Positions 1 to 7,169 of a stretch of DNA of 64,000 bases are shown piece after piece. Location of the stretch: positions 1-64,000 of the forward strand of contig JABLXK010000011.1 in assembly GCA_013178095.1 (NCBI GenBank), given 5' to 3'. The stretch's first letter is position 1. Every line of letters begins with the position of its first letter. Below the pieces are notes generated by a model. It had not been told where the DNA came from, made no database searches, and saw nothing but the letters and a program-made list of their open reading frames with translations. The position numbers and the translations under genes were made by a program. The DNA comes from Anaerolineae bacterium. GTDB lineage: Bacteria > Chloroflexota > Anaerolineae > Anaerolineales > Anaerolineaceae.

Positions 1-2
1 CA

Positions 3-202
3 GCGTTGCTCATGGAGATCAGTGAGGAGTGGCAGATCGACAAGTGTTACTGTGCCGGTAAATCATTCAATTGTAAAAAAAAGGGGGTATTTTTGACCTG
101 AATTTAGTGAAAATAGGTTGCGTAATCGCGTTGCTCATGGAGATCAGTGAGGAGTGGCAGATCGGCAAGCGTTACTGTGCAGGCAAATCATTCAATTGTT
201 AA
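3..202 (+). pseudogene. duplicated fragment resembling the C-terminus of an IS256-family transposase
   Basis: Reading GCG at 3 as a codon gives ALLMEISEEWQIDKCYC and then a stop at 99-101. The second copy, in frame from before 128, gives ALLMEISEEWQIGKRYC and a stop at 200-202. The phrase with a hydrophobic run, then EISEEW and a K/R-Y pair resembles the last residues of IS256/mutator-type transposases as I remember them. No DDE core is in the window because the left edge cuts the first copy. This is probably a relic of a transposase 3' end that was duplicated. The family assignment is by motif only. Confidence 0.4.
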
Positions 203-253
203 AGAACTGTGGATATTTCTGACTCGAATTTACAGAAAATAGGTTGCGTAATC
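3..253 (+). repeat. two-copy tandem repeat, period 125 bp
   Basis: The unit beginning GCGTTGCTCATGGAGATC at 3 recurs at 128, and both copies end near the phrase AATAGGTTGCGTAATC (about 112-127 and 238-253). The first about 70 bases of the copies are nearly identical and the rest have drifted. This occupies most of the gene-free stretch 1-416; I see nothing else convincing in 254-416 apart from an AT-rich leader for the nitroreductase gene. Confidence 0.85.
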
Positions 254-416
254 AATCTTCCCGTGATTCATTTTTGTTAATTATCGCTTAATTAATGATC
301 TGCTTTTATCCGTAATAAAATCCATGAAAAAAAACACCCAAATCATTTATGAATCCACCGCCTAATCTACAATTTTAAATCGCGCTATAATGGCTTGACG
401 AAAGGAAAGAGGGAAA

Positions 417-1019
417 ATGGCCGAAATCATCCAACTACCCGCACCGCAGAAAGACTTGGACTTCCCTTTGATGCAAGCCCTGCAAGAACGCCGCTCCAAA
501 AGGGTATGGAAAGACGAAGCGCTGCCGCTGCAGGAAATTTCCAATATTCTCTGGGCGGCTTGCGGCATCACCAGGGAAGGGAAATATGCCGCGAAAAGCA
601 AGCGCACCGCTCCCTCGGCATGCAATTCACAATCCATCGACGTTTACGCTGCCACAAAAGAAGGCCTCTTTCGCTATGATGAAAAAGGGCATCAACTCAT
701 ACGGGTTCTGGCTGAGGATATCCGCGAGCACATCGGCACGCAAAAGAGAATGCAATCCGCACCGCTGGGGTTGATCTACGTATCCGACCACTCGCGCATG
801 ATCATGTACTTCGGCAAGGATGAAGACAAGAAAATGTTCTTTTCCGGAACGCACGCAGGCTACGTCAGCCAGAACGTCTACCTGTATTGCGCCGCCGCAA
901 AACTGAACACGGTCGTCCTGGGGCTGGTTGACCGGGATAAACTTCACAGTATCATGAATTTAAAAGACCACGAAAAAGTAATTTTCACGCAGGTGGTCGG
1001 CAAGTCGATAGATAAATGA
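417..1019 (+). CDS. nitroreductase-family (SagB-like) FMN oxidoreductase
   Basis: This is a 200-residue protein of the nitroreductase fold, a homodimeric cytoplasmic FMN enzyme using NAD(P)H. The phosphate-binding ERRSKR motif lies at residues 24-29, and the TAPSACNSQS segment at about 64-73 matches the RxTAPSAG loop of SagB-type members. The LGLVDRD region near the C-terminus is also typical. The ATG at 417 follows AAAGAGGG with good spacing. Length fits the small single-domain members. The physiological substrate cannot be told; no peptide-cyclisation genes adjoin it, so a bacteriocin-maturation role is not supported. Confidence 0.8.
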   Translation: MAEIIQLPAPQKDLDFPLMQALQERRSKRVWKDEALPLQEISNILWAACGITREGKYAAKSKRTAPSACNSQSIDVYAATKEGLFRYDEKGHQLIRVLAEDIREHIGTQKRMQSAPLGLIYVSDHSRMIMYFGKDEDKKMFFSGTHAGYVSQNVYLYCAAAKLNTVVLGLVDRDKLHSIMNLKDHEKVIFTQVVGKSIDK

Positions 1020-1047
1020 GCGATTTTGTCTAATGCAGAGGTAGATT

Positions 1048-1521
1048 CTGACCAGTATACCGAAAATTAAAATCGAAGATGCACCTTTACTGCGCTCCGA
1101 AATCGACACTTTAGCCGAGTGGGCGGACCAAATTACCTTGTGCCGTTGGGCATTGATCATCGCCCGGCGCGTCCTGCCCTATTTGGAACAGGAATTTCCG
1201 GATTGCCAGGCAGTTAAAGAGGGCTTTGAAATCCAACAACAGTGGCAGGCAGGATTGGCGCGCATGCACGACGTACGCCAGGCAGGCTTCAGAATTCACG
1301 AAATTGCCCGGCAGTGCCGCTCCGACACCGCGAAATACGCCGCCAGAACGGCAGGCCAGGCCGTCGGTGTCGGGCACATGCGCGAGCACGCGATGGTTTG
1401 CTCGGATTATGTTATCAAAACCCTCAATTGCGACCCGGTAAAAAACAGCGATGATATCCGTCGGGAACGGGAATTCCAACTAGAAGAATTGAGAAAACTA
1501 CAGAAAACCAGTTTTTTATAA
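1048..1521 (+). CDS. Imm5-like putative immunity protein (non-canonical start)
   Basis: The translation contains the hallmark phrases of the Imm5-like family: WALIIARRVLPYLE near the front, then a run of helices with YAARTAGQAVGVGHMREHAMVCSDYVIK, and a C-terminal REREFQLE segment. These helical proteins are annotated as putative immunity proteins in polymorphic-toxin systems. The first ordinary start (TTG 1138) would cut into the conserved first helix. Family similarity continues upstream (LLRSEIDTLAEWADQ), and the frame stays open back to the stop at 1042-1044. An AGAGG at 1037-1041 sits six bases before CTG 1048, so I place the start there (157 residues). ATT 1045 is the alternative. No toxin gene is adjacent. 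Confidence 0.6.
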   Translation: MTSIPKIKIEDAPLLRSEIDTLAEWADQITLCRWALIIARRVLPYLEQEFPDCQAVKEGFEIQQQWQAGLARMHDVRQAGFRIHEIARQCRSDTAKYAARTAGQAVGVGHMREHAMVCSDYVIKTLNCDPVKNSDDIRREREFQLEELRKLQKTSFL

Positions 1522-1608
1522 CGAAATACGGGGTTTATCTGTGTTCATCAACTACAAAGTAAGTATCTGCGTTCATCTATGTTAATAAATACTTCGGAAG
1601 AATTTTTC

Positions 1609-2295
1609 TCAACGGACTTCGCAGACCTTCACATACTGTTTCAATTTTTCCGCCGCCTGCCGCAGCCAGGCATCATCCTTCCGCTTTGGTTTCGATTGCG
1701 GGTCTTTCGCGTTGAAATCATTCAGTTTCTGCAGGAAAAATTTTTCCGCCCCCCGGATCATTTTCCCGATTTCAAACAGGTCCGCTTCACTCAATAGCGC
1801 CCGATCCACGGTGGTGCGAAATTCATAAGCCACCCGCCCCCGCAGGAGCAGCGCGATGCTTTCGTAGATCGGTTCAACCGATACGTCCGCGCCGCAGACG
1901 CGCGCGTATTGGCTCAAAGGCGCTTTGACGTCCATGGCCACGTAATCCACCAACCCGGCCTCGATCAACTCCCGCAACCTATCGGGGCGGCTGCCGTTGC
2001 TATCCAACTTGAGCGCAAAACCCATTTCCTTGATAGCACGCGCCACAGCCGGCAGGTCCGCCTGCAGGGTCGGCTCGCCGCCGGTGAGGGTGACCGCTTC
2101 CAGCAAGCCGCGGCGCTGCCGCAGGAAATCCAGCACGCCCTCCAAAGAAATTTCCGGAGCATATTGTTCCGGCCAGACCAGTTCGGGGTTGTGGCAGTAC
2201 GGGCAGCGGAAATTGCAACCGCGCGTAAATAGGATGGCGCAGGTCTTGCCGGGATAATCCACCAGCGAAAATTTTTGCAGTCCGCCCAGGATCAT
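1609..2295 (-). CDS. nrdG: anaerobic ribonucleoside-triphosphate reductase activating protein
   Basis: This radical-SAM activase (228 residues) places the glycyl radical on NrdD using a [4Fe-4S] cluster and S-adenosylmethionine. The cluster ligands are C27, C31 and C34 in GCNFRCPYC, and a TGGEPTL segment follows at about 72-78. I start at ATG 2295 because its first bases overlap the nrdD stop as ATGA, and the protein then begins MILGGLQKFSLVDYPGK as this long-form family does; the longer frame upstream is inside nrdD. It is translationally coupled to nrdD and shares the cobalamin riboswitch ahead of that gene. Confidence 0.95.
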   Translation of the reverse strand: MILGGLQKFSLVDYPGKTCAILFTRGCNFRCPYCHNPELVWPEQYAPEISLEGVLDFLRQRRGLLEAVTLTGGEPTLQADLPAVARAIKEMGFALKLDSNGSRPDRLRELIEAGLVDYVAMDVKAPLSQYARVCGADVSVEPIYESIALLLRGRVAYEFRTTVDRALLSEADLFEIGKMIRGAEKFFLQKLNDFNAKDPQSKPKRKDDAWLRQAAEKLKQYVKVCEVR

Positions 2296-4382
2296 GCCGG
2301 CACTTTGTAATGCTTGCGCTCTTTGAACTCGGCTTTCTTGCCGTTGTTCCACTGCTTGACCGGGCGCAGGTAACCCACCACGCGCGAGTACACTTCGCAG
2401 CTTTCACCGCATCGATCGCACACCTCGACTTCGCCGTTGATGTAGCCGTGGTTCGGGCAGACGCTGAAACTGGGCGTCATTGTGAAATACGGCAGGTGGT
2501 AATTTTCGCAGATCTTGCGCACCAGCTTCTTCACCACAGCCGGGTCATGGATGCGTTCGCCCAGGAAAAAATGCAGCACAGTGCCGCCGGTGTATTTTTC
2601 CTGCAGCGAATCCTGCAGATCCAGCACTTCAAAAATGTCGTCGCTGTAATTGACCGGCAGGTGGCTGGAGTTGGTGTAGAAGGGATCCTTCACCTGGCGG
2701 CCGCGCCCGTTGGCAAAGTGGCAATCTCCCAAAGCCTGCTGATCGAGGATCGCCAGCCGGTAAGAGGTGCCTTCGGCCGGAGTGGCTTCTAGGTTGTAGT
2801 TGTTGCCGGTTTCCTCCTGGAATTCCAGCAGCCGTGTGCGGATATGTTCCAGCACGTCCTCGGCCATTTGCCTGCCCTGCGGACTGGCAATGCCTTCGCC
2901 CAGCAGGTTCAGCAGCGCTTCATTCATGCCGATCACGCCGATGGTGGAAAAATGGTTCTTCCAGTAGCTGCCGTGGCGGCTCTTAATATCTCGCAGATAG
3001 AACTTGGTATAGGGGTAGAGGTTGTTCTCTGTGTAAATTTCCAATGCCTTGCGCTTGATCTCCAGGCTTTCCTTTGCCAGCAGCAGTAGTTCATCCAGCC
3101 GCCGGAAGAAATCCGCGCGGTTCTTTTGGGTGTAGCCAATACGCGCCAGGTTGAGCGTGACCACGCCGATCGAGCCGGTGAGCGGGTTGGAGCCGAACAG
3201 CCCGCCGCCGCGCTTTTGCAGCAAGCGGTTATCAATGCGCAGGCGGCAGCACATGGAACGCGCGTCTTCCGGGTTCATATCGGAGTTGATGAAATTGGAG
3301 AAATACGGCAGCCCGTAGCGCGCGGTGGCTTCCCACAATTGCTTGATCGAATCCCGCTCCCAATTGAAGTCTTTGGTGATGCAATAGGTCGGGATGGGGA
3401 AAGTGAACACGCGCCCGTTGGCGTCGCCTTCGGTCATCACCTCTAAAAAGGCTTCGTTGAACATATCCATCTCCGCCTGGAATTCCTTGTAGGTTTCTTC
3501 CTGCGGCTTGCCGCCGATGATGACTGCCTGGTCGGCATAATACGAGGGCACGGTCAGGTCCAGGGTAACGTTGGTGAAAGGCGTTTGAAACCCCACGCGC
3601 GTGGGCACGTTGATGTTGTAAATGAATTCCTGCATGGCTTGTTTGACTTCCGCGAAAGAGAGCTGGTCGTAGCGGATAAAGGGCGCCAGCAGGGTATCGA
3701 AATTGCTGAAAGCCTGCGCCCCGGCCGCTTCACCCTGCAGCGTGTAGAAGAAATTGACCACTTGCCCCAAAGCGGTGCGGAAATGTTTGGGCGGGCGGCT
3801 GGAGATTTTGCCCTCCACGCCGGTGAAACCCACCGCCAGCAGATCGTACAAGTCCCAGCCCACGCAGTAGACCGCCAGCAAGTTCAAGTCGTGCAGGTGA
3901 AAATCGCCGCGGCTGTGCGCCAGGCGCACCGGCTCGGGATAGACCATGTTCAGCCAGTAGTTCTTGGTTACCTCCGAAGACACGTAGTAATTCAACCCCT
4001 GCAGAGAGAAAGCCATGTTGCTGTTTTCGTTGACCTGCCAGTCGCTGCGGCTGAGGTAATCGTCCACCAGGCCGTTGTTCAATTTGTTGGCGATCTCGCG
4101 CATGCGCTTGTGCTGGTCGCGGTACAGGATGTAAGCCTTGGCGGTTTTTTTGTAATGCGAGTCCAGCAGGGTGTTTTCCACGATATCCTGGATCTGCTCG
4201 ACCCCCGGGATGGTTTCCCGAATTTCGTTAAGCGCCTGGGCGATGACCCTATCTTTCAACTCCAGTGCTTCGCTTTCGCCGAATTCACCCGTGGCGATAC
4301 CCGCGTTCCATATCGCGCGCGTGATCTTGGCCTCGTCGAACGCAGCCACCCGCCCATCCCGTTTTTTGATCGATAAAAACAT
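2292..4382 (-). CDS. nrdD: anaerobic (class III) ribonucleoside-triphosphate reductase
   Basis: This oxygen-sensitive enzyme converts NTPs to dNTPs through a glycyl radical. The protein has 696 residues. It starts with an ATP-cone (MFLSIKKRDGRVAAFDEAKI) and ends with a zinc-type cysteine set (C642, C655, C658, C662) and the radical loop RVVGYLRP with Gly670. The ATG at 4382 is preceded by CCAGGAGGAT, a strong ribosome site, so the frame extending further upstream (which would run into the riboswitch) is not used. nrdG follows with an ATGA overlap. Expression is likely switched off by cobalamin through the leader at 4404-4550. That fits a genome that also has a B12-dependent reductase elsewhere, which this window does not show. 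Confidence 0.96.
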   Translation of the reverse strand: MFLSIKKRDGRVAAFDEAKITRAIWNAGIATGEFGESEALELKDRVIAQALNEIRETIPGVEQIQDIVENTLLDSHYKKTAKAYILYRDQHKRMREIANKLNNGLVDDYLSRSDWQVNENSNMAFSLQGLNYYVSSEVTKNYWLNMVYPEPVRLAHSRGDFHLHDLNLLAVYCVGWDLYDLLAVGFTGVEGKISSRPPKHFRTALGQVVNFFYTLQGEAAGAQAFSNFDTLLAPFIRYDQLSFAEVKQAMQEFIYNINVPTRVGFQTPFTNVTLDLTVPSYYADQAVIIGGKPQEETYKEFQAEMDMFNEAFLEVMTEGDANGRVFTFPIPTYCITKDFNWERDSIKQLWEATARYGLPYFSNFINSDMNPEDARSMCCRLRIDNRLLQKRGGGLFGSNPLTGSIGVVTLNLARIGYTQKNRADFFRRLDELLLLAKESLEIKRKALEIYTENNLYPYTKFYLRDIKSRHGSYWKNHFSTIGVIGMNEALLNLLGEGIASPQGRQMAEDVLEHIRTRLLEFQEETGNNYNLEATPAEGTSYRLAILDQQALGDCHFANGRGRQVKDPFYTNSSHLPVNYSDDIFEVLDLQDSLQEKYTGGTVLHFFLGERIHDPAVVKKLVRKICENYHLPYFTMTPSFSVCPNHGYINGEVEVCDRCGESCEVYSRVVGYLRPVKQWNNGKKAEFKERKHYKVPA

Positions 4383-4403
4383 GTTGATCCTCCTGGTATT
4401 TCG

Positions 4404-4463
4404 AATAAAAACACCGGGCTCAAAGGCCAGGTGTCCATTAGCAATGGCCTTGCGCGAGCCGGG
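4404..4463 (-). terminator. riboswitch expression-platform terminator
   Basis: On the minus strand CCCGGCTC and AAGGCCA pair with TGGCCTT and GAGCC..CGG around a loop, followed by GTTTTTATT. This is an intrinsic terminator placed between the cobalamin aptamer and the nrdD ribosome site, as expected of a transcription-terminating switch. The loop may form the kissing contact with the aptamer. Confidence 0.75.
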
Positions 4464-4550
4464 TAAAAACCTATGCGATGGCATTCGGGATCGGACTATG
4501 ACCGTTGCGCGACAGTACCGGAATCTCACCGGATTTCACCGCATGCCAGG
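4464..4550 (-). promoter_or_regulatory. cobalamin riboswitch (class II type) controlling nrdDG
   Basis: Read on the minus strand, the leader has the conserved cobalamin-aptamer core in order: AAATCCGGTGAGATTCCGG, then CTGTCGCGCAACGGT, then AGTCCGA and GAATGCCA. An outer stem closes it: ATGCGGTG at the start pairs with CATCGCAT at the end. The GAATGCCA junction and the short length resemble the compact class II variants and not the long btuB type. The aptamer runs directly into a terminator hairpin ahead of the nrdD ribosome site. Coordinates are approximate to a few bases. Confidence 0.85.
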
Positions 4551-4650
4551 TTGTCAATTTCTATAAATAATATTAGCATATCCATATCGCGCGGCAATGC
4601 AACCAAACTTAAATATGTCCGATTTTTAACATTGCCGCCAGGGTTATAAA

Positions 4651-5493
4651 ATGATGAAACTGAAATTCTCGATCCGCAACCTGACAATGCTCGCATTTGC
4701 TTTTTCAATCGGGTGCGGACCGGCCTCCGCAATAGCGGAATTCAATTCGATCGCGACCCCTGCCGCCGAACCTGCCCGGTGGGCGCCGCGGCCCGGCGAC
4801 CGCCTGCAAATCCAGTACGCGGATTACCCGCCTGATGCGAGCGTGGACGCGCAGGTTTTCGCGCTGGATTTGTTCGAAACGCCCCAGTCTTCCATCGACG
4901 AATTGCACGCCGCCGGCAGGAAAGTGATCTGCTACGTGAGCACCGGCTCCTGGGAGGAATACCGCCCGGACGCGGGCGATTTCCCGGCCGACGCCATCGG
5001 CAAGGATTACGAGGGCTGGCCCGGCGAAAAGTGGCTGGACATCCGCCATTATGAAAAGTTCGCCGATATCATGCAGGCGCGCTTCGACCTGGCAAAGAGC
5101 AAGGGCTGCGACGGCATCGACGCAGATAACATGCAGAATTACCAGGAAGAAAACACCGGCTTCGAATTTAACGCGGAAGACCAATTGGCTTACAACATCT
5201 GGCTGAGCGGGCAGGCTCACCAGCGCGGGCTGTCCATCGGCTTGAAGAACGACCCCGAACAGGCGCAGGAACTGGTGTCGTACTTCGACTGGTCGTTGAT
5301 CGAAGATTGCGCCGTTTACGATTGGTGCGAGCTATTGCAGCCTTTCAGACAAGCCGGCAAGGCGGTCTTTCAGGTCGAATACAGCGACGAGTTCGATTCC
5401 GGCGCGCTATTTTGCAGCGCGGCCGGACAGAATGGCTATTCCGCTTTTCTCAAGAACCGCGAACTGGATGGCTGGGTGGAATACTGCCCTTAA
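4651..5493 (+). CDS. GH114-type endo-alpha-1,4-polygalactosaminidase-like lipoprotein
   Basis: The 280-residue protein matches the GH114 (TM1410/DUF297) barrel. It has repeated phrases such as QIQYADYPP, VFALDLFET, GRKVICYVSTGSWEEYRPD, WLDIRHYE, GCDGIDADNMQNY and a closing QVEYSDEF strand. GH114 enzymes cleave galactosaminogalactan-like polymers; many bacterial members are uncharacterised. A hydrophobic N-terminal segment ends in SIGC with C22, a plausible but imperfect lipobox, so export and lipid anchoring are likely. It is monocistronic, divergent from the riboswitch leader. The two ATGs at 4651 and 4654 cannot be separated. Confidence 0.8.
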   Translation: MMKLKFSIRNLTMLAFAFSIGCGPASAIAEFNSIATPAAEPARWAPRPGDRLQIQYADYPPDASVDAQVFALDLFETPQSSIDELHAAGRKVICYVSTGSWEEYRPDAGDFPADAIGKDYEGWPGEKWLDIRHYEKFADIMQARFDLAKSKGCDGIDADNMQNYQEENTGFEFNAEDQLAYNIWLSGQAHQRGLSIGLKNDPEQAQELVSYFDWSLIEDCAVYDWCELLQPFRQAGKAVFQVEYSDEFDSGALFCSAAGQNGYSAFLKNRELDGWVEYCP

Positions 5494-5572
5494 GAATCCG
5501 TAATCCATTGTGAAAGTCAATTTGCTGCGCTTGTGATACTATAATCACATTAATTCTGAAAACGGTACCCGA

Positions 5573-6304
5573 TTGAAAAACCCATATCTTTCCATCATCA
5601 TCCCGGCTTACAACGAAGCTGCCCGCCTGCCTGCATCGCTGGAAAAGATCGCCGCATTTTTACGCAATCAAACCTATTCCGCGGAGATCATCGTGGTCGA
5701 GAACGGCAGCACGGACGACACCCTGGAATTGTGCCGCGCGCTGCAGCCCAGGATCGCCAACCTGACCGTGCTGCATGAAGAGCAGCGCGGCAAAGGTTGG
5801 GCAGTCAGGCGCGGCATGCAAAGCGCCAAAGGCGCATACCGCTTCATCTGCGACGCGGACCTCTCCATGCCAATCGAGGAATTGCCGCGCTTTTTCCCGC
5901 CCCTGTTGAAAGACGCGCCGGTGGCCATCGCCTCACGCGAAGCGCCCGGCGCCAGGCGCTACAACGAGCCGGAATACCGCCATATCATCGGGCGGATCTT
6001 TAACTGGATGGTACGCCTGATCGTTCTGCCCGGCTTGCAGGACACGCAATGCGGCTTTAAGTGCTTCCGCGCAGACGTGGCGGAGCAAGTCTTTCCGCTG
6101 GTCGGCATCACCGGCTGGACCTTCGACGTGGAAGCGCTGTTCATCGCCCGCCGCCTGGGATACGCCATCACCGAGATTGCCATCCCCTGGTATTACAATG
6201 CCCACAGCAACATCCGCGTGCTGCGCGATTCGCTGCATATGGGCACCGATTTGCTTAAGATTCGCTGGAACGCGTTGACAGGAAAATACCATGCGCCGAG
6301 ATAA
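5573..6304 (+). CDS. family 2 glycosyltransferase, dolichyl-phosphate glucose synthase-like
   Basis: This is a GT-A fold transferase (243 residues). SIIIPAYNEAARLP lies at 7-20, the nucleotide-binding VVENGSTDDT at about 41-50, and a DAD metal motif at residues 94-96. The downstream phrase DTQCGFKCF is typical of the DPG-synthase branch, which loads a polyprenyl phosphate with a hexose from a UDP sugar on the cytoplasmic membrane face. The start is TTG 5573, chosen because it immediately precedes the conserved N-terminus; the ribosome site is weak. The last 14 bases overlap rnhB. Confidence 0.85.
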   Translation: MKNPYLSIIIPAYNEAARLPASLEKIAAFLRNQTYSAEIIVVENGSTDDTLELCRALQPRIANLTVLHEEQRGKGWAVRRGMQSAKGAYRFICDADLSMPIEELPRFFPPLLKDAPVAIASREAPGARRYNEPEYRHIIGRIFNWMVRLIVLPGLQDTQCGFKCFRADVAEQVFPLVGITGWTFDVEALFIARRLGYAITEIAIPWYYNAHSNIRVLRDSLHMGTDLLKIRWNALTGKYHAPR

Positions 6305-6941
6305 AGTCACAGTTCTGCCGGATAAACCGCACATCGAATACGAGAAGCGCCTGTGGGCGGATGGTTTCCAGGTAGTAGCCGGGTTAGATGAAGCCGGGCG
6401 CGGGGCCTGGGCCGGGCCGGTGTTCGCGGCGGCCGTGGTGCTGCCCAACGACGAACGCATTTGCAGCCTGCTCTCCGGCGTGCGCGATTCCAAGCGCATG
6501 ACCGCGCTGCAGCGCTGCCGCTGGCAGGATTGCATCAAGTCCGCTTCGGTGGCCTGGGCAGTGGGCAGCGCCGACAACACTGAAATCGACGAACTAGGCA
6601 TCGTTCCCGCCACCTGCCTGGCCATGCGGCGCGCGATCGAAAACATTAATAATCCCCCGCGCTACCTGCTGGTGGATTATCTCAATATCTCGGATTGTTC
6701 CGCCCCGCAATTATCCATCCCCAAGGGCGATTGCCAGTCCCTGAGCATTGCGGCGGCTTCCGTGCTGGCCAAGGTCAGCCGGGACGCTTTCATGGCCCAA
6801 ATGGACGAGCAATACCCCGGATACGGGTTTGCGCAGCACAAAGGCTACGGCACTGCGCTGCACATTGCCAGGCTCGCGCAAATTGGCCCCTGCGCAATCC
6901 ACCGCATGACCTTCCGCCCGTTAAGTGCCGGCGTTCTCTAG
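6291..6941 (+). CDS. rnhB: ribonuclease HII
   Basis: This enzyme removes ribonucleotides embedded in DNA and RNA of hybrids. The GLDEAGRG motif supplies D33 and E34, VDYLN supplies D129, and SIAAASVLAKVSRD (about 152-165) and the YPGYGFAQHKGYGT segment complete the family signature. The 216-residue length is normal. It starts inside the glycosyltransferase gene (14-base overlap), so the two are probably cotranscribed though functionally unrelated. Confidence 0.95.
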   Translation: MRRDKVTVLPDKPHIEYEKRLWADGFQVVAGLDEAGRGAWAGPVFAAAVVLPNDERICSLLSGVRDSKRMTALQRCRWQDCIKSASVAWAVGSADNTEIDELGIVPATCLAMRRAIENINNPPRYLLVDYLNISDCSAPQLSIPKGDCQSLSIAAASVLAKVSRDAFMAQMDEQYPGYGFAQHKGYGTALHIARLAQIGPCAIHRMTFRPLSAGVL

Positions 6942-6985
6942 CAAGCCAATCAAAGAGATTTCTTTCCAAGTCTTCTGTCAACAAT

Positions 6986-7020
6986 ACCCCCTCACCTAAC
7001 CTCTCCCAAAGGGAGAGGAA
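6986..7020. repeat. dispersed repeat B (CCTCACCTAACCTCTCCC hairpin)
   Basis: CCCCCTCACCTAACCTCTCCC followed by a three-base loop and GGGAGAGGAA forms a perfect 8-bp hairpin. The same element occurs three more times at 55.6-55.95 kb. It lies in the rnhB/ATPase gap. Confidence 0.85.
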
Positions 7021-7120
7021 TAAACGGGTCATTCCGCAGTATCCGCACAGGCAGGCTGCCTGCACGAACAACATTGCATTACTGCAATCTCAATACTTGC
7101 GTTCATCTCTTGCCAAGAAA

Positions 7121-7153
7121 AAAAACCGGAAGGAAAAAATCCTTCCGGTTTTT
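7121..7153. terminator. bidirectional intrinsic terminator
   Basis: AAAAACCGGAAGGA pairs perfectly with TCCTTCCGGTTTTT across a six-base loop, with A and T runs on either side. It serves rnhB on the plus strand and the convergent P-type ATPase on the minus strand. Confidence 0.9.
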
Positions 7154-7169
7154 GGTTTTACCAGTACTT

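Noticed and set aside
4383..4529. N-terminal extension of nrdD upstream of ATG 4382
   Set aside because: It would translate the riboswitch and terminator, and a strong ribosome site sits before ATG 4382.
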